Positions 1 to 10,127 of a stretch of 64,000 nt of DNA are shown here, piece by piece. This DNA comes from Citromicrobium bathyomarinum. GTDB lineage: Bacteria > Pseudomonadota > Alphaproteobacteria > Sphingomonadales > Sphingomonadaceae. How positions within the stretch are numbered: the first letter of the stretch is position 1; each line of letters begins with the position of its first letter. Location of the stretch: positions 1,905,501 through 1,969,500 of the forward strand of contig CP155577.1 in assembly GCA_001306305.2 (NCBI GenBank). The letters run 5' to 3'. Made by a program: the position numbers and the translations under genes. Below the pieces are notes generated by a model. It ran no database searches. It was not told the origin of the DNA and saw only the letters and a program-made list of their open reading frames with translations.

Positions 1-536
1 TGGCGATCAAGACCAGCGCGGTGGGCTTCCTCGCACTTTATGCTGCGCAGCGGACAAAGGGCCTGAGGGCCGGGCTGTTCGTTCTCGCGCTCGCTTTGAG
101 CGCTCTGGGCGACCTCGCGATCGAGCTGTCGTTCATTGCGGGGGGCGTGGCGTTCTTTGCTAGCCACGTCGTCGCGATTTTGTTCTACCGCCGCTACCTG
201 CGGCCGGAGCCGAGTGTGGCACGTACCTGGGTGACGACGCTGCTGTTTCTTGGCGTTCCGCTGGTTGCCTGGTGGCTGAGTGGCGACATCCTGATCGGGC
301 TCTACGGCCTCGCGCTGGGCGGGATGGCGATGGCCGCGTGCCTAAGCCTGTTCCCGCAATCGCGGGTGGGGCTGGGCGCGCTGCTGTTCGTCGTGTCCGA
401 CTGGCTGATCTTCAGCCGCCTTGGCCCGTACGACCTCGCGCCGCTGCCCGACCTGCTGGTCTGGCCGACATACTACGTCGGACAATTCCTGATCGCGACC
501 GGAGTGGTGCAGACGCTGCGCCGGTTCCGGCGGTAA
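1..536 (+). CDS. YhhN/TMEM86-family lysoplasmalogenase-like membrane protein, 5' truncated
   Basis: The reading frame is already open at base 3 and has no stop up to 536, so the true start lies before the window; the GTG at 21 is probably internal. About 178 residues are visible. They are almost entirely hydrophobic, with six to seven predicted membrane spans and short charged turns. The pattern, including the alternating short helices and a late VVSDWLIFSRLG stretch, fits the YhhN family, whose studied members hydrolyse lysoplasmalogens or act as small integral membrane proteins. The assignment rests on overall sequence feel and size, so the function is an inference. The gene converges on gyrA, with a hairpin terminator between them. 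Confidence 0.72.
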   Translation, partial: AIKTSAVGFLALYAAQRTKGLRAGLFVLALALSALGDLAIELSFIAGGVAFFASHVVAILFYRRYLRPEPSVARTWVTTLLFLGVPLVAWWLSGDILIGLYGLALGGMAMAACLSLFPQSRVGLGALLFVVSDWLIFSRLGPYDLAPLPDLLVWPTYYVGQFLIATGVVQTLRRFRR

Positions 537-556
537 ACCAGTCGCCCTTCCAGCGA

Positions 557-597
557 CCGCTCGCCCCGATGTGTTCGAGGGCGAGCGGGCTTTGTCT
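557..597 (+). terminator. Rho-independent terminator after the YhhN-like gene
   Basis: A perfect 10-bp stem (ccgctcgccc at 557-566 with gggcgagcgg at 579-588) is followed by gctttgtct. It lies between two convergent genes. The T-rich tail is short and present only on the plus-strand side. Confidence 0.6.
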
Positions 598-614
598 GGG
601 AGCGGGACTACGCC

Positions 615-3440
615 CTAGACATCCGTGGGTGTCGGATCGTCCCGGTCCAGCGTGGTGTGCGGCGAGGTGGTCTGGTCTTCGCGCGCCATGCGTTCGTCCA
701 TGATCGCCTCTTCGGCCTCGTTTTCCGGATCGGCATCCTCGTCGATCCGCGCCGCGCCGACGATCTGTTCGCCCTTGGCGACGTCGAACACCTTCACGCC
801 CGAGGAGCCGCGGCCGTAGATCGACCAGCCCTTGTGGTTTACGAACCCGTCGGGAATCAGGTGGCGGAAGTCGATCGGCAGGCGGATCAGCTTGGCCTGG
901 TCGGTCACCAGCATCAGCTGCATGCCGTGGCGCACGGGGAAGCTGGCGACGACCGGGCCGTTGCGCTTGGAATCGCTAGGCTCGCCGATATTGGTAATGC
1001 CCTGGCCGCCGCGCCCGATGGTACGGTATTCGTAGGCCGAGGATATTTTGCCGTAGCCATTGGCGGTAAGGGTGAGGATGAACTCTTCGTTCTCCTCCAT
1101 CTCCTGCGCCAGCTCGGTATCCAGCGTGTGGTCGGTGTCGTTGTTCTTCCACACCGCGCCGCGAAGGTAGGCCTCGCGCGTTTCCATGTCGTGGCTGAGC
1201 GGGTGGAGCACGGCGAGGCTGACGACCTTGTCGCCTTCCTTCAGCTTCATGCCCCGAACGCCGATGCCGGTGCGGCTCTTGGTTTCGCGCGCGTCCGTGG
1301 CGGCGAAGCGGATCGCCTTGCCCGCGTCGGAGGCGAGGAAAATCTCCTGATCCTCGTTCAGCAGGCGCACGCCGATCAGTCGGTCGCCGCTGTCCTCGAC
1401 GAAGCCCATCGCGTATTTCCCGTTGGACGGGATTCTGGTGAAGGCGTCCATCGAGTTGCGGCGGACCATTCCCTGTTCGGTCGCGAAGACGATGTTGAGC
1501 TTGCTCCACTCGGCCTCGTCCTGCGGCAGGGGCAGCACGTTGGTCACACGCTCGTCCTCGCCCAGCGGCAGCAGGTTGACCATCGGGCGGCCCTTGGTGG
1601 TCGGGCTGCCTTCGGGCAGCTTCCATACCTTCAGGCGATAGACGCGGCCCGTATTGGTGAAGAACAGCACCGGATTATGGGTGCTGGTGACGAACATCTC
1701 GACCACCGCATCCTCGTCCTTGGTGGCCATCGAGCTGCGGCCCTTGCCGCCGCGCGCCTGGGCGCGGAAGGCGTGCAGGGGGGTGCGCTTGATGTAACCG
1801 CCATGGGTGACGGTGACGACCATGTCTTCCTGCTCGATCAGGTCTTCGTCGTCGACGCCATCCCATGCGGGCGCGATTTCGGACATGCGCGGCGTCGCGT
1901 ACTGGTCGCGGATCGCCTGCAATTCCTCGCGCATGACCTGGTACAGCTTGCGCCGGTCGGCGAGGATCGAGAGGTAGTATTCGATCTTGGTCGCGAGTTC
2001 TTTCAGCTCGTCGCCGATCTCGTCGCGGCCGAGCGCGGTCAGGCGGTGCAGACGCAGGTCGAGGATCGCCTTCACCTGCCGTTCGGACAGGCGGTAGGTG
2101 CCGCCGTGTTCGTCGGAGCTGGGCTCGATCGCCTCGACTAGCGCGATGTACTGCGCGATATCGCCGATCGGCCATTCCTTGCGCAGCAGCTTGCCGCGCG
2201 CCTCGGCGGGGTTTGCGGCGCCACGGATGATCGCGACAACCTCGTCCATGTTGGAAACCGCGACCACCAGGCCAAGCAAGATGTGCGCCCGGTCGCGCGC
2301 CTTGTTCAGTTCGAACTTGGTGCGCCGGGTGATGACCTGTTCGCGGAAGCTGATGAACGCCTGAATGATGTCGCGCAGCGCGAGCACTTCGGGCCGCCCG
2401 CCACGGATCGCCAGCATGTTCGCCGGGAAGCTCGCCTGCGCGGGGGAATAGCGCCACAGCTGGTTGAGCACGACTTCGGGCGAGGCATCCCGCTTCAGGT
2501 CCACGACCACGCGCACGCCTTCGCGGCTGGATTCGTCGCGGATGTCGGAGATGCCTTCGATCCGCTTGTCCTTCGCGGCCTCGGCGATCTTCTCGACCAG
2601 CATGTTCTTGCCGACCTGATAGGGGATCGAGGTGAGCACGATCGACTGGCGATCATTGCGCCCGGTTTCGACCTCGTGCCGCGCCCGCATCATGATCGAA
2701 CCGCGACCGGTCAGGTAAGCCGAGCGTGCGCCCGACTGGCCCAGGATCAGGGGCGCGGTGGGGAAATCGGGGCCGGGAATGTACTCGATCAGCTCTTCGG
2801 AGGTGATCGCGGGGTTGGCGATGAAGGCGAGGCAGCCGTCGATCACTTCGCCCAGATTGTGCGGGGGAATGTTGGTCGCCATGCCGACCGCGATGCCCCC
2901 TGCACCATTGACCAGCAGGTTGGGAAAGCCCGCCGGCAGAACCGTCGGTTCTTCGCGCGAACCATCGTAGTTCTCCGCGAAATCGACGGTGTCCTTGTCG
3001 AGATCGTCGAGCAGCGCGTTGGCGACCTTTTCGAGCCGCGCCTCGGTGTAACGCATCGAGGCCGGCGGATCGGGGTCCATGGAGCCGAAGTTGCCCTGGC
3101 CGTCGATCAGCGGAACCCGCATCGACCAGCTTTGCGTCATGCGGGCGAGAGCATCGTAGATCGCGCTGTCGCCGTGAGGGTGGTAGTTACCCATCACGTC
3201 GCCGACGATCTTGGCGCTCTTGCGATAGGGTCGCCCGGCGACGAAGCCGCCTTCCTGGCTGGCGAAGAGGATCCGGCGGTGGACCGGCTTCAGACCGTCG
3301 CGCACATCGGGCAGCGCGCGGCTGACGATTACGCTCATCGCGTAATCGAGATAGCTGGTCTTCATCTCATCGACGATGTCGATGCGGTCATATTCGCCCA
3401 TGGGGCTGGGCGGGGTGAGGGTGTCGGTTTCGTCGCTCAA
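615..3440 (-). CDS. gyrA: DNA gyrase subunit A
   Basis: Breakage-reunion subunit of the A2B2 gyrase that introduces negative supercoils. The 941-residue protein has the usual N-terminal domain, the catalytic tyrosine in SMRYTE (Y131), and the quinolone-determining region [13 protein letters not shown]. Ser and Asp are present at S92 and D96, equivalent to E. coli S83 and D87, so no classical resistance change is seen there. The six-bladed C-terminal domain carries the GyrA box as QARGGKG, with Ala where E. coli has Arg. The protein ends in a long acidic tail from about residue 895. The start is TTG at 3440, chosen because the N-terminus MSDETDTL continues naturally into the conserved part; the ATG at 3401 is the alternative and neither has a strong ribosome site. 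The gene stands alone on the minus strand. Confidence 0.97.
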   Translation of the reverse strand: MSDETDTLTPPSPMGEYDRIDIVDEMKTSYLDYAMSVIVSRALPDVRDGLKPVHRRILFASQEGGFVAGRPYRKSAKIVGDVMGNYHPHGDSAIYDALARMTQSWSMRVPLIDGQGNFGSMDPDPPASMRYTEARLEKVANALLDDLDKDTVDFAENYDGSREEPTVLPAGFPNLLVNGAGGIAVGMATNIPPHNLGEVIDGCLAFIANPAITSEELIEYIPGPDFPTAPLILGQSGARSAYLTGRGSIMMRARHEVETGRNDRQSIVLTSIPYQVGKNMLVEKIAEAAKDKRIEGISDIRDESSREGVRVVVDLKRDASPEVVLNQLWRYSPAQASFPANMLAIRGGRPEVLALRDIIQAFISFREQVITRRTKFELNKARDRAHILLGLVVAVSNMDEVVAIIRGAANPAEARGKLLRKEWPIGDIAQYIALVEAIEPSSDEHGGTYRLSERQVKAILDLRLHRLTALGRDEIGDELKELATKIEYYLSILADRRKLYQVMREELQAIRDQYATPRMSEIAPAWDGVDDEDLIEQEDMVVTVTHGGYIKRTPLHAFRAQARGGKGRSSMATKDEDAVVEMFVTSTHNPVLFFTNTGRVYRLKVWKLPEGSPTTKGRPMVNLLPLGEDERVTNVLPLPQDEAEWSKLNIVFATEQGMVRRNSMDAFTRIPSNGKYAMGFVEDSGDRLIGVRLLNEDQEIFLASDAGKAIRFAATDARETKSRTGIGVRGMKLKEGDKVVSLAVLHPLSHDMETREAYLRGAVWKNNDTDHTLDTELAQEMEENEEFILTLTANGYGKISSAYEYRTIGRGGQGITNIGEPSDSKRNGPVVASFPVRHGMQLMLVTDQAKLIRLPIDFRHLIPDGFVNHKGWSIYGRGSSGVKVFDVAKGEQIVGAARIDEDADPENEAEEAIMDERMAREDQTTSPHTTLDRDDPTPTDV

Positions 3441-3740
3441 GGAATGTCCGGTCCGTCTGTTATTCGGATGCGTCTGACGCGCAGTCGGGGAAGGCTAGGG
3501 GAAAGCGTCCGGCGGTGCCAGCAATGGCAGCCAGACATGGGGATTGAAGGGCGGTTTTTCCACATTTTCTGCGGAGTTGGGCGTCGATTTACCTGAAGCA
3601 CCCATTCAACCTCGGTTCAACCGGTTTCAGCCACTCTCTGGACGTTGGCGTGGCACTATCGCATAGGCCGCGCGTTATTCCGATAAGCAGATGACAAACG
3701 CTGCGCGACACTGCGCGGCTGAACAGGAGAGACGATACGT
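3441..3740. other. Intergenic region between divergent gyrA and the TPR-protein gene
   Basis: A 300-bp stretch that should hold two divergent promoters. I see no convincing ORF. It contains the 8-bp palindrome aaccggtt near 3617 and the A/T-rich patch ggtttttccacattttctg at about 3553-3571. A clear AGGAGA ribosome site lies at about 3726-3731, ahead of the plus-strand gene. I could not fix a promoter with confidence. Confidence 0.5.
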
Positions 3741-5000
3741 ATGGCCAAGTTTGCCTTTTTCCCCGCCAAGAGTTCCGGGTTCGCAATCGCTGCGGCGATG
3801 ATGGCGGTCGGCACGCTCGGCGCGACCGCGATCGCCACGCCCGCCTATGCGCAGAAGCAGGCTAAGTTTTCCAAGGAATTCCTTGCGGCGTTCCAGCCGA
3901 TCGACGAGGCGATCAAGGGCGAAAACCCCGATTACGCCGCACTGCGCGCGCAGGCCGAAGCTGCCAAGGACACGGTCAAAACCGATGACGAACGCTTTTT
4001 CTACGGCAGCACGATGTACACCATTGGCGGTAAGCTCAACGATGTCCCGCTGCAGCTCGAAGGCATGAACATGATGCTCGACAGCGGCAAGGTGCCCGAG
4101 GCCAACGTGCCGCAGTATACCTACGTCGCCGGCCAGCTTGCCTTCAACTCGCAGGACTGGGCATCCGCTCGCGCACGCTTCGAGAAGGCGATCGAGCTTG
4201 GTTACGAGGTCGAGCAGGCACGTGCGCTGATCGCGCGAACCTACAGCGAGGAGGGCGATTTCACCGCCGCGCTGCAAACGGTGAATGACCAGATCAACGA
4301 ACAGATTGCCGCCGGCGGCGCACCGGATGAAACCCTGCTCAAGCGCGGGCTTACCACGGCTTATAACAACGATCTGTTTGAAGACGCGATCAATTACAGC
4401 CTGATGCTCGTGAAATACTACCCGAGCGCGACGACGTGGGCCGATGCGGTCGCGATCCAGCGTAATTTCGGTCAGTGGTCTGATGCCGAAATGCTCGACC
4501 TGCTGCGTCTTGCGCGCGCCGCGAATGCAATGCGTGAGGCGCGCGATTACACCGACTACATCGATGCGGCCAACTTCCGTCGTCTTCCGGCAGAGGTTGC
4601 GGCTGTCACCGCCGAGGGCATCTCTTCCGGCAAGCTCAAATCGAGCGACACCTTCGTCGCAGAAGCACAGCGCGAATCTCAGTCGCGTACCGCCGGTCTC
4701 AAGGCCGACCTCGGAGCGCTTGAAAGCGACGCCAAGGCATCCGGCGCGTCGGCCAGCCTCGCGGTTGCTGCAGGTGATGCCTACCTGAACTTCGACAATG
4801 GTGCGAAGGCGGCCGAGCTTTACGAGCTCGCGCTGACACGGCCCGATGTCGATCGCAGTCTCGCTCTGACCCGCCTGGGGATCGCACAGGTCAAGGCAGG
4901 TGATTATGCCGCGGCGCAGGAGACTCTGGGCAAGGTTCAGGGCCAGCGCGCGTCCATCGCCAGGTTGTGGGCGGCTTACGCCAAGCAGCAGGCGGGCTGA
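3741..5000 (+). CDS. Secreted tetratricopeptide-repeat protein of unknown role
   Basis: 419 residues. An N-terminal signal peptide runs to about residue 38, with a hydrophobic core and a probable signal peptidase I site at AYA/Q. The mature part is alpha-helical and shows TPR-like units such as QLAFNSQDWASARARFEKAI (about residues 131-150) and a C-terminal pair around LGIAQVKAGDYAAAQETLG. Tetratricopeptide arrays bind partner proteins; here the location should be the periplasm. No catalytic motif is visible. The start is well supported by the AGGAGA ribosome site about ten bases upstream. The gene is single, followed by a strong terminator, and divergent from gyrA. I do not recognise a specific function. 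Confidence 0.85.
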   Translation: MAKFAFFPAKSSGFAIAAAMMAVGTLGATAIATPAYAQKQAKFSKEFLAAFQPIDEAIKGENPDYAALRAQAEAAKDTVKTDDERFFYGSTMYTIGGKLNDVPLQLEGMNMMLDSGKVPEANVPQYTYVAGQLAFNSQDWASARARFEKAIELGYEVEQARALIARTYSEEGDFTAALQTVNDQINEQIAAGGAPDETLLKRGLTTAYNNDLFEDAINYSLMLVKYYPSATTWADAVAIQRNFGQWSDAEMLDLLRLARAANAMREARDYTDYIDAANFRRLPAEVAAVTAEGISSGKLKSSDTFVAEAQRESQSRTAGLKADLGALESDAKASGASASLAVAAGDAYLNFDNGAKAAELYELALTRPDVDRSLALTRLGIAQVKAGDYAAAQETLGKVQGQRASIARLWAAYAKQQAG

Positions 5001-5028
5001 TTTCAGCCGCTTTCAAGCCGATAAAGGA

Positions 5029-5068
5029 ACGGCGCGGGAGGGAGACCTTCCGCGCCGTTTTCTTTTCT
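5029..5068 (+). terminator. Rho-independent terminator
   Basis: A 10-bp stem, aacggcgcgg (5029-5038) with ccgcgccgtt (5050-5059), is followed by a T-rich run at 5058-5069. It separates the TPR gene from the convergent NYN gene. On the minus strand the stem is followed by a short CCTTTAT, so weak bidirectional use is possible. Confidence 0.8.
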
Positions 5069-5083
5069 CTTGCGGTGATAAGA

Positions 5084-5812
5084 TCAGCGCAGGCGTTTGA
5101 CGTACATCCCGCTATTGTCGCGCCGTTCCACCTTGAACTCGTCGATCGCCTCAAACAGGTCGGACAGCCGCTTGTAGCCATAATTGCGCACGTCGAAGCT
5201 GGAACGGTTGCCGGCGATCTTGCCGACCTCGCCCATCGGCGCATAACCGTTTTCGTCGCGCTTCGCCGCTTTCCACGCGGTGCCGAGCAGTTCGACCAGT
5301 TCGTCGTCGATCTGGCCTTTGCCCTTCGCAGCGCGCGCCTTGGGCGTTTCCTGTTCATCGGAGGCGCCCTTGATCAGCGCGTCGATATCGATGAAGCGCG
5401 TGCACGCGCTCTTGAAGGCGGCGGGCGTCTTGTTCGTGCTACCAAAGCCGTAGACGACCAGCCCATCCTGGCGCAGCCGTGTGACCAGCGGGGTAAAGTC
5501 GCTGTCCGAGCTCATTATCCCGAAGCCATCGACCTTGCCCTGATACAGCAGGTCGATCGCGTCGATGGTCATCGCCATGTCGGTCGCGTTCTTGCCCGCC
5601 GTCAGATCGAACTGCTGCTGCGGACGGATGCCGTATTTGTGGGTGATCTTGTCCCAGTTGGCGAGGTTGTTCTTCGCGAAGTTGCCGTAGGCCCGCTTGA
5701 TGTTGACCTGGCCGAGCTCGGCCATGACGGTCAGCACCGGGTCGATGCCCTTAGGCGTGGTATTGTCCGCGTCGATCAGCAGCGCGATATTCTTGAGGGT
5801 CTCTTCGGTCAT
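5084..5812 (-). CDS. NYN-domain nuclease with C-terminal OST-HTH/LOTUS domain
   Basis: Likely RNA-acting protein of the LabA/limkain type. Counting from the ATG at 5812 (242 residues), the PIN-like NYN domain covers residues 6-145. It has the acidic signature IDADN (D14, D16), GKNATDMAM, and SSDSDFTPL. A linker rich in Ala/Lys is followed by an OST-HTH/LOTUS domain at about 170-240, containing YAPMGEVGKIAG and LFEAIDEFKV. The frame stays open upstream to an ATG at 5857, but the extra 15 residues look random. NYN domains are metal-dependent RNases in studied cases and LOTUS domains bind RNA or RNA helicases; the substrate here is unknown. The gene converges on the TPR gene and is divergent from lipA, 70 bp away. 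Confidence 0.88.
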   Translation of the reverse strand: MTEETLKNIALLIDADNTTPKGIDPVLTVMAELGQVNIKRAYGNFAKNNLANWDKITHKYGIRPQQQFDLTAGKNATDMAMTIDAIDLLYQGKVDGFGIMSSDSDFTPLVTRLRQDGLVVYGFGSTNKTPAAFKSACTRFIDIDALIKGASDEQETPKARAAKGKGQIDDELVELLGTAWKAAKRDENGYAPMGEVGKIAGNRSSFDVRNYGYKRLSDLFEAIDEFKVERRDNSGMYVKRLR

Positions 5813-5882
5813 GCCCGCCACATGGGCGAGCGGAGGCCTACTGGCAAGGCGCGGCATTGCCTCTGCCGGGCGAGGCTCCTAG

Positions 5883-6860
5883 ATGGCGGGCATGAACGAC
5901 CTCTCCTCCGCCCCCGAACCGCAAGACAACCGCGCACCGCGCCCGCGCAAACCCGACTGGATCAGGGTCAAGGCGCCGGTGAGCAAGGGCTATCACGAGA
6001 CGCGCCGTCTGATGCGCGACCTCAGCCTGAACACGGTGTGCGAGGAAGCGGCCTGCCCCAATATCGGCGAGTGCTGGGAGAAGAAGCACGCCACCGTCAT
6101 GATCCTCGGCGACGTCTGCACGCGCGCCTGCGCGTTCTGCAACGTCAAGACCGGGATGCCCCGGCTGGTCGATCCGATGGAGCCTGAGAATGTCGCGGTC
6201 GCGGCGGGCAAGATGGGTCTGGAACACATCGTCATCACCAGCGTCGACCGCGACGACCTGCCCGATGGCGGGGCGGGGCAGTTCGTGAAGGTGATTCAGG
6301 CTCTTCGTCGCGAGACTCCGAACACGACGATCGAAATCCTCACGCCCGACTTCCGCGGCAAGATGCGCCCCGCGATCGAGGCGATCTGCGAAGCCGGGCC
6401 GGACGTGTTCAATCACAACCTCGAAACCGTCCCGCGGCTGTACCCGACGATCCGCCCCGGTGCGCGCTATTACGCCTCGCTGCGCCTGCTCGAAGAGGTG
6501 AAGTCGCACGACCCGCTGATCTTCACCAAGTCCGGCATCATGCTGGGCCTGGGCGAGCAGCGCCTCGAAGTTCATCAGGTGATGGACGACATGCGCAGTG
6601 CCGACGTCGATTTCATCACCATGGGCCAGTACCTCCAGCCGACGCCCAAGCACGCGAAGGTGGAGGATTTCGTCACGCCTAAGGCGTTCGACGCGTTCGG
6701 TTCGATCGCGCGGGCGAAGGGCTTCCTGCAGGTCGCGGCGAGCCCGCTTACCCGATCCAGCTATCACGCGGGCGACGATTTCGCGCAGATGAAGGCAGCG
6801 CGTGAAGAGCGTCTTCAGCGCGACGCGGCGCGCAAGACCGGAAACGCCGGAGGCCGCTGA
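5883..6860 (+). CDS. lipA: Lipoyl synthase
   Basis: Radical-SAM enzyme that inserts two sulfurs into protein-bound octanoyl groups to make lipoyl cofactors. 325 residues. The auxiliary cluster cysteines are in [12 protein letters not shown] (C53, C58, C64) and the radical-SAM cluster is in CTRACAFC (C79, C83, C86). The C-terminal SSYHAGDDF contains the conserved serine of the family. It overlaps the following START-domain gene by one base (TGATG), implying coupled translation. Its product would be needed by the E2 protein encoded at 29843-31165 in this window. Confidence 0.97.
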   Translation: MAGMNDLSSAPEPQDNRAPRPRKPDWIRVKAPVSKGYHETRRLMRDLSLNTVCEEAACPNIGECWEKKHATVMILGDVCTRACAFCNVKTGMPRLVDPMEPENVAVAAGKMGLEHIVITSVDRDDLPDGGAGQFVKVIQALRRETPNTTIEILTPDFRGKMRPAIEAICEAGPDVFNHNLETVPRLYPTIRPGARYYASLRLLEEVKSHDPLIFTKSGIMLGLGEQRLEVHQVMDDMRSADVDFITMGQYLQPTPKHAKVEDFVTPKAFDAFGSIARAKGFLQVAASPLTRSSYHAGDDFAQMKAAREERLQRDAARKTGNAGGR

Positions 6861-7318
6861 TGCCTGGCATCCACCAGCAGCGCGTGCTGCCGTTCACGCC
6901 CGAACAGATGTTCGATCTGGTCGCCGACGTGAAGCGTTACCCCGAGTTCCTGCCATGGGTGATCGCGACCCGGATCCAGTCCGACAGCGAGACTGAGATG
7001 GTTGCGGACATGGTCGTCGGCTTCAAGGCGATCCGCGAGAAGTTCACCTCGCGGGTGGAGAAAAACCGGCCCGAGAGTATCCGGGTCCACTATATCGACG
7101 GCCCGCTGAGCGACCTGCAGAACGATTGGCGTTTCGACGCGGTGGAAGGCGGATGCGAAATCGATTTCTGCGTCGATTTCACGTTCAAGAACAAGATTTT
7201 CGAGCGGCTGGCCGGGGCCTATTTCGACCGTGCCTTTCGCCGGATGATGGCCGCGTTCGAGGAACGCGCCCACGAACTCTACGGCAATAGCAGCTCCAGC
7301 GCACACAGCGTCGCCTGA
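6860..7318 (+). CDS. RatA/COQ10-family START-domain protein
   Basis: 152 residues covering a single polyketide-cyclase/START fold. Family members include yeast Coq10, which binds ubiquinone and supports respiratory electron transfer, and E. coli RatA. The N-terminus with the TPEQMFDLVADVKRYPEFLPW stretch is typical. Alphaproteobacterial members often sit next to lipA, as here, where the start overlaps the lipA stop. A role in quinone handling is more likely than toxicity, but that is inference. The last 40 bp overlap the 3' end of pncC on the other strand. Confidence 0.85.
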   Translation: MPGIHQQRVLPFTPEQMFDLVADVKRYPEFLPWVIATRIQSDSETEMVADMVVGFKAIREKFTSRVEKNRPESIRVHYIDGPLSDLQNDWRFDAVEGGCEIDFCVDFTFKNKIFERLAGAYFDRAFRRMMAAFEERAHELYGNSSSSAHSVA

Positions 7319-7779
7319 CGGCGGATTTCGCCGCGGCCCAAGTCGCCGAAGGATTTTAGTTCGCCCTCAGGCTCGCCATCGTGCCCGCGCACGGCCCGCG
7401 CGAACACGACCGTGCCGACCGGCTTGGTCGCACTTCCGCCGCCGGGGCCGGCCACTCCGCTGATCGCAACCGCGACATCCGCGTTGCTGTTGGCAAGCGC
7501 GCCCTGCGCCATCGCCCACACGCAGGCGATCGATACCGCACCGAAGGTTTCGATGATGTCCTGCGGAACCCCCAGCATCTCCATCTTCGATTCGTTGGAA
7601 TAGGTGACGAAGCCGCGATCGAGCACGGAGGATGACCCCGGAATTTCGGTGATCGCCGCGCTCACCAGCCCGCCGGTGCAGCTTTCGGCCAGCACGAGCG
7701 TGCGGTTCGCATCGCGGTTCGCATCGACCACCTTAGTGGCCAGTTCGACGACATTGGTGGGGAGCAGGATGTCGGTCAT
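7279..7779 (-). CDS. pncC: CinA C-terminal-type nicotinamide-nucleotide amidohydrolase
   Basis: Stand-alone CinA C-terminal domain, 166 residues, the size of PncC enzymes that deamidate NMN to nicotinate mononucleotide in pyridine-nucleotide recycling. Visible motifs are AESCTGG (catalytic serine region), GFVTYSN, and SGVAGPGGGS...KPVGTV. One conserved position is odd: the usual GAVSE is GAVSI here. It starts three bases after the ispDF stop, so the two are probably cotranscribed. Its 3' end overlaps the convergent START-domain gene by 40 bp. Confidence 0.9.
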   Translation of the reverse strand: MTDILLPTNVVELATKVVDANRDANRTLVLAESCTGGLVSAAITEIPGSSSVLDRGFVTYSNESKMEMLGVPQDIIETFGAVSIACVWAMAQGALANSNADVAVAISGVAGPGGGSATKPVGTVVFARAVRGHDGEPEGELKSFGDLGRGEIRRQATLCALELLLP

Positions 7780-7782
7780 GCG

Positions 7783-8937
7783 CTAGAAATCCTCCCTGAT
7801 CAGCGTGGCGACCGCCTGTGCGGCAATGCCTTCGCCGCGGCCGGTGAAGCCCAGCTTTTCGGTAGTGGTCGCTTTTACGCTGATCGCATCGGCCTGAACA
7901 CCGGCGATTTCCGCAATTGTCTCACGCATCGCGTCCTTGTGCGGCCCGATCTTGGGGGCTTCGCAGATGATCGTCAGGTCGAGATTGCCGATCCGGTAGC
8001 CTGCCTCGCTCGCCAGACTGACCGCGTGGGCCAGAAACTGGCTGGATCGCGCGCCTTTCCAGCGTTCGTCGCTGGGCGGGAAGTGGGTGCCGATGTCGCC
8101 ATTGCCGATTGCGCCGAGGACGGCATCCACCAGCGCGTGGAGCGCGACGTCAGCATCGCTATGGCCCGCAAGGCCCTGATCGTGATCGATTTTCAGGCCG
8201 CCGAGCCATAGCTCTTCGCCATCGGCCAAGCGGTGAACGTCGAAGCCGGTGCCGGTCCGCACGGGTGGTGCCTGCATCGCGAAATCCTCTGCGAAGGTGA
8301 GTTTTGCAAGGCGCTGCGAGCCTTCGACGATGGCGACTTCGCCGCCCGAATGGCGCAGTACCTGCGCGTCATCCGTCGGTTCCGTTTCGCTGTCCCACGC
8401 GCGGTGCGCCGTGAGAATCTCTGCAAAGCGGAAAGCTTGCGGGGTCTGCACGCGGGCCAGGGCGGAGCGGTCTTCCTGCCCAGTCATCACCCCGTTCTGC
8501 GTGCGAGCGATGGTGTCCACCAGGGGCAGGGCGGGGATCGCGCCAGCATGGCGCTCAAGCGCATTCAACACGCGTTCAACGACAGCTAGCGGGACAGAGG
8601 GGCGCGCGGCGTCGTGGATCAGCACGGCTTCCGGCGGATCGAGTGCGAGTGCTTCCAGCCCGGAGGCGACCGAGGCCCGGCGGGTGTCGCCACCCTCGAC
8701 GAACAGAATGTTTTCGAGCCCGGCGGTCGCCTCGCGGGCGAGGTCTTTCGCATCGGGGGCGATCGCGATCACGATGCGGTCTGCGCCTGCTTCGAGCAGG
8801 TGCTCCACCGAGTGGCGCAGCACCGGCTTGCCGCGCCAGCGGACATATTGCTTGGGGATCGCCTGCCCAGCACGTGTGCCGGAGCCTGCGGCTACGATAA
8901 TCGCGGCGAAGCGGGGGGCTGGTGCGGGGGATGGCAT
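7783..8937 (-). CDS. ispDF: Bifunctional IspD/IspF enzyme of the MEP isoprenoid pathway
   Basis: 384 residues. The N-terminal half is 2-C-methyl-D-erythritol 4-phosphate cytidylyltransferase, with the nucleotide-binding [12 protein letters not shown] near residue 13 and VLIHDAARP. The C-terminal half is 2-C-methyl-D-erythritol 2,4-cyclodiphosphate synthase, with zinc ligands in GFDVHRL and HSDADVALH and the closing [14 protein letters not shown]. The fusion is common in alphaproteobacteria. The start was set at the ATG at 8937, where IspD homology begins; the frame remains open to 9015. It is divergent from dusB, 62 bp apart, and followed by pncC. Confidence 0.95.
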   Translation of the reverse strand: MPSPAPAPRFAAIIVAAGSGTRAGQAIPKQYVRWRGKPVLRHSVEHLLEAGADRIVIAIAPDAKDLAREATAGLENILFVEGGDTRRASVASGLEALALDPPEAVLIHDAARPSVPLAVVERVLNALERHAGAIPALPLVDTIARTQNGVMTGQEDRSALARVQTPQAFRFAEILTAHRAWDSETEPTDDAQVLRHSGGEVAIVEGSQRLAKLTFAEDFAMQAPPVRTGTGFDVHRLADGEELWLGGLKIDHDQGLAGHSDADVALHALVDAVLGAIGNGDIGTHFPPSDERWKGARSSQFLAHAVSLASEAGYRIGNLDLTIICEAPKIGPHKDAMRETIAEIAGVQADAISVKATTTEKLGFTGRGEGIAAQAVATLIREDF

Positions 8938-8999
8938 GGAGCCGAGAGGGCTACGCGCTTGCGGGAAGCGCGGCAATCCACTATTTGGCGCGTTTCCCC

Positions 9000-10019
9000 A
9001 TGATGCAAGTACCAACCCCTCCCTCGGCCCCGAAGCCGATCGCCATCGGCGACGTGCGCGTCGAGACGCCCGTGGTCCTCGCGCCGATGACCGGTGTGAC
9101 GGACATGCCCTTCCGCACGCTGGTGCGCCGCTACGGCTCGGGCCTCAACGTGACCGAGATGATCGCGAGCGAGGCCGCGATCCGCGAGACGCGCCAGAGC
9201 GTGCAGAAGGCCGCGTGGGACCGGATCGAGGAGCCGGTCAGCATGCAGCTGGTCGGCTGCGATCCGGCGAGCATGGCCGAGGCCGCGAAATTGCAGGAAG
9301 GCAACGGCGCGGCGATCATCGACATCAATTTCGGCTGCCCCGTCCGTAAGGTCGTCGGCCAGCTGGCGGGCAGCGCGCTGATGCGCGAGGTTCCGCTGGC
9401 GACCAAGCTGATGGAAGCGACGGTCAAGGCGGTCGATGTGCCAGTGACCGTGAAGATGCGGATGGGGTGGGACCACGACAGCCTCAACGCGCCCGAACTC
9501 GCGCGGATTGCCGAGGATCTGGGCGTGAAGATGATCACTGTCCACGGCCGTACCCGCAACCAGATGTATAAAGGCAGCGCCGACTGGTCGTTTATCGCCA
9601 AGGTGAAGGACGCGGTGAATATACCCGTGATCGTCAACGGCGACATCTGCTCGATCGACGATGCGGCCAGGGCGCTGGAGCAATCGGGCGCGGACGGGCT
9701 GATGATCGGGCGCGGTGCCTATGGCCGCCCGTGGCTGCTCGGCCAGGTGATGCACTGGTGGCAGACGGGCGAAAAGCGCGCCGATCCGCCGCTGAACGAG
9801 CAATATGCCGTGGTGGTGGAGCATTTCCGCCGGATGCTCGACCATTACACGCCCGAAGTCGGCGTGAAGATCGCGCGCAAGCATCTGGGCTGGTATGTGA
9901 AGGGCCTCTACGGCTCGTCCGAGTTCCGCAAGGCGGTCAACTTCATCGACGATCCCGCACAGGTGCTGGGCGAGATCGAGCGCTTCTACGAACCCTTCCT
10001 GGTCCGCAACGCTGCCTGA
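9000..10019 (+). CDS. dusB: tRNA-dihydrouridine synthase B (NifR3-type)
   Basis: Flavoenzyme that reduces specific uridines in tRNA to dihydrouridine. 339 residues from the ATG at 9000; an ATG follows directly at 9003. The FMN TIM barrel shows [12 protein letters not shown], the catalytic-cysteine stretch [16 protein letters not shown], and VNGDICS. In many alphaproteobacteria this gene (nifR3) heads an operon with ntrB, ntrC, ntrY and ntrX. Here only ntrY and ntrX follow. Confidence 0.95.
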   Translation: MMQVPTPPSAPKPIAIGDVRVETPVVLAPMTGVTDMPFRTLVRRYGSGLNVTEMIASEAAIRETRQSVQKAAWDRIEEPVSMQLVGCDPASMAEAAKLQEGNGAAIIDINFGCPVRKVVGQLAGSALMREVPLATKLMEATVKAVDVPVTVKMRMGWDHDSLNAPELARIAEDLGVKMITVHGRTRNQMYKGSADWSFIAKVKDAVNIPVIVNGDICSIDDAARALEQSGADGLMIGRGAYGRPWLLGQVMHWWQTGEKRADPPLNEQYAVVVEHFRRMLDHYTPEVGVKIARKHLGWYVKGLYGSSEFRKAVNFIDDPAQVLGEIERFYEPFLVRNAA

Positions 10020-10098
10020 GCCCACCGTCCCGCAAACATGCAGGCTACGAAGCGTTGCCAAAATGCGACGCGAAGTGGGACGTATCGGCGTTTGTAAC

Positions 10099-10127
10099 TT
10101 GTATTATGGCAACAGCGATGTTGTAAA
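10099..10127 (+). promoter_or_regulatory. Candidate promoter of ntrY, possibly giving a near-leaderless mRNA
   Basis: TTGTAT (10099-10104) and TGTAAA (10122-10127) are 17 bp apart. A start point about seven bases after the -10 would lie only a few bases before the ntrY ATG at 10137, which has no Shine-Dalgarno sequence. The spacer holds the inverted pair caaca/tgttg. Confidence 0.35.

Noticed and set aside
657-2141. Long plus-strand open frame opposite gyrA
   Set aside because: It is a mirror of the GC-rich gyrA codons: no family motif, skewed amino-acid content, and gyrA fully explains the region.
2800-3260. Fluoroquinolone-resistance mutation in gyrA
   Set aside because: Ser and Asp are present at the two key positions (S92, D96).
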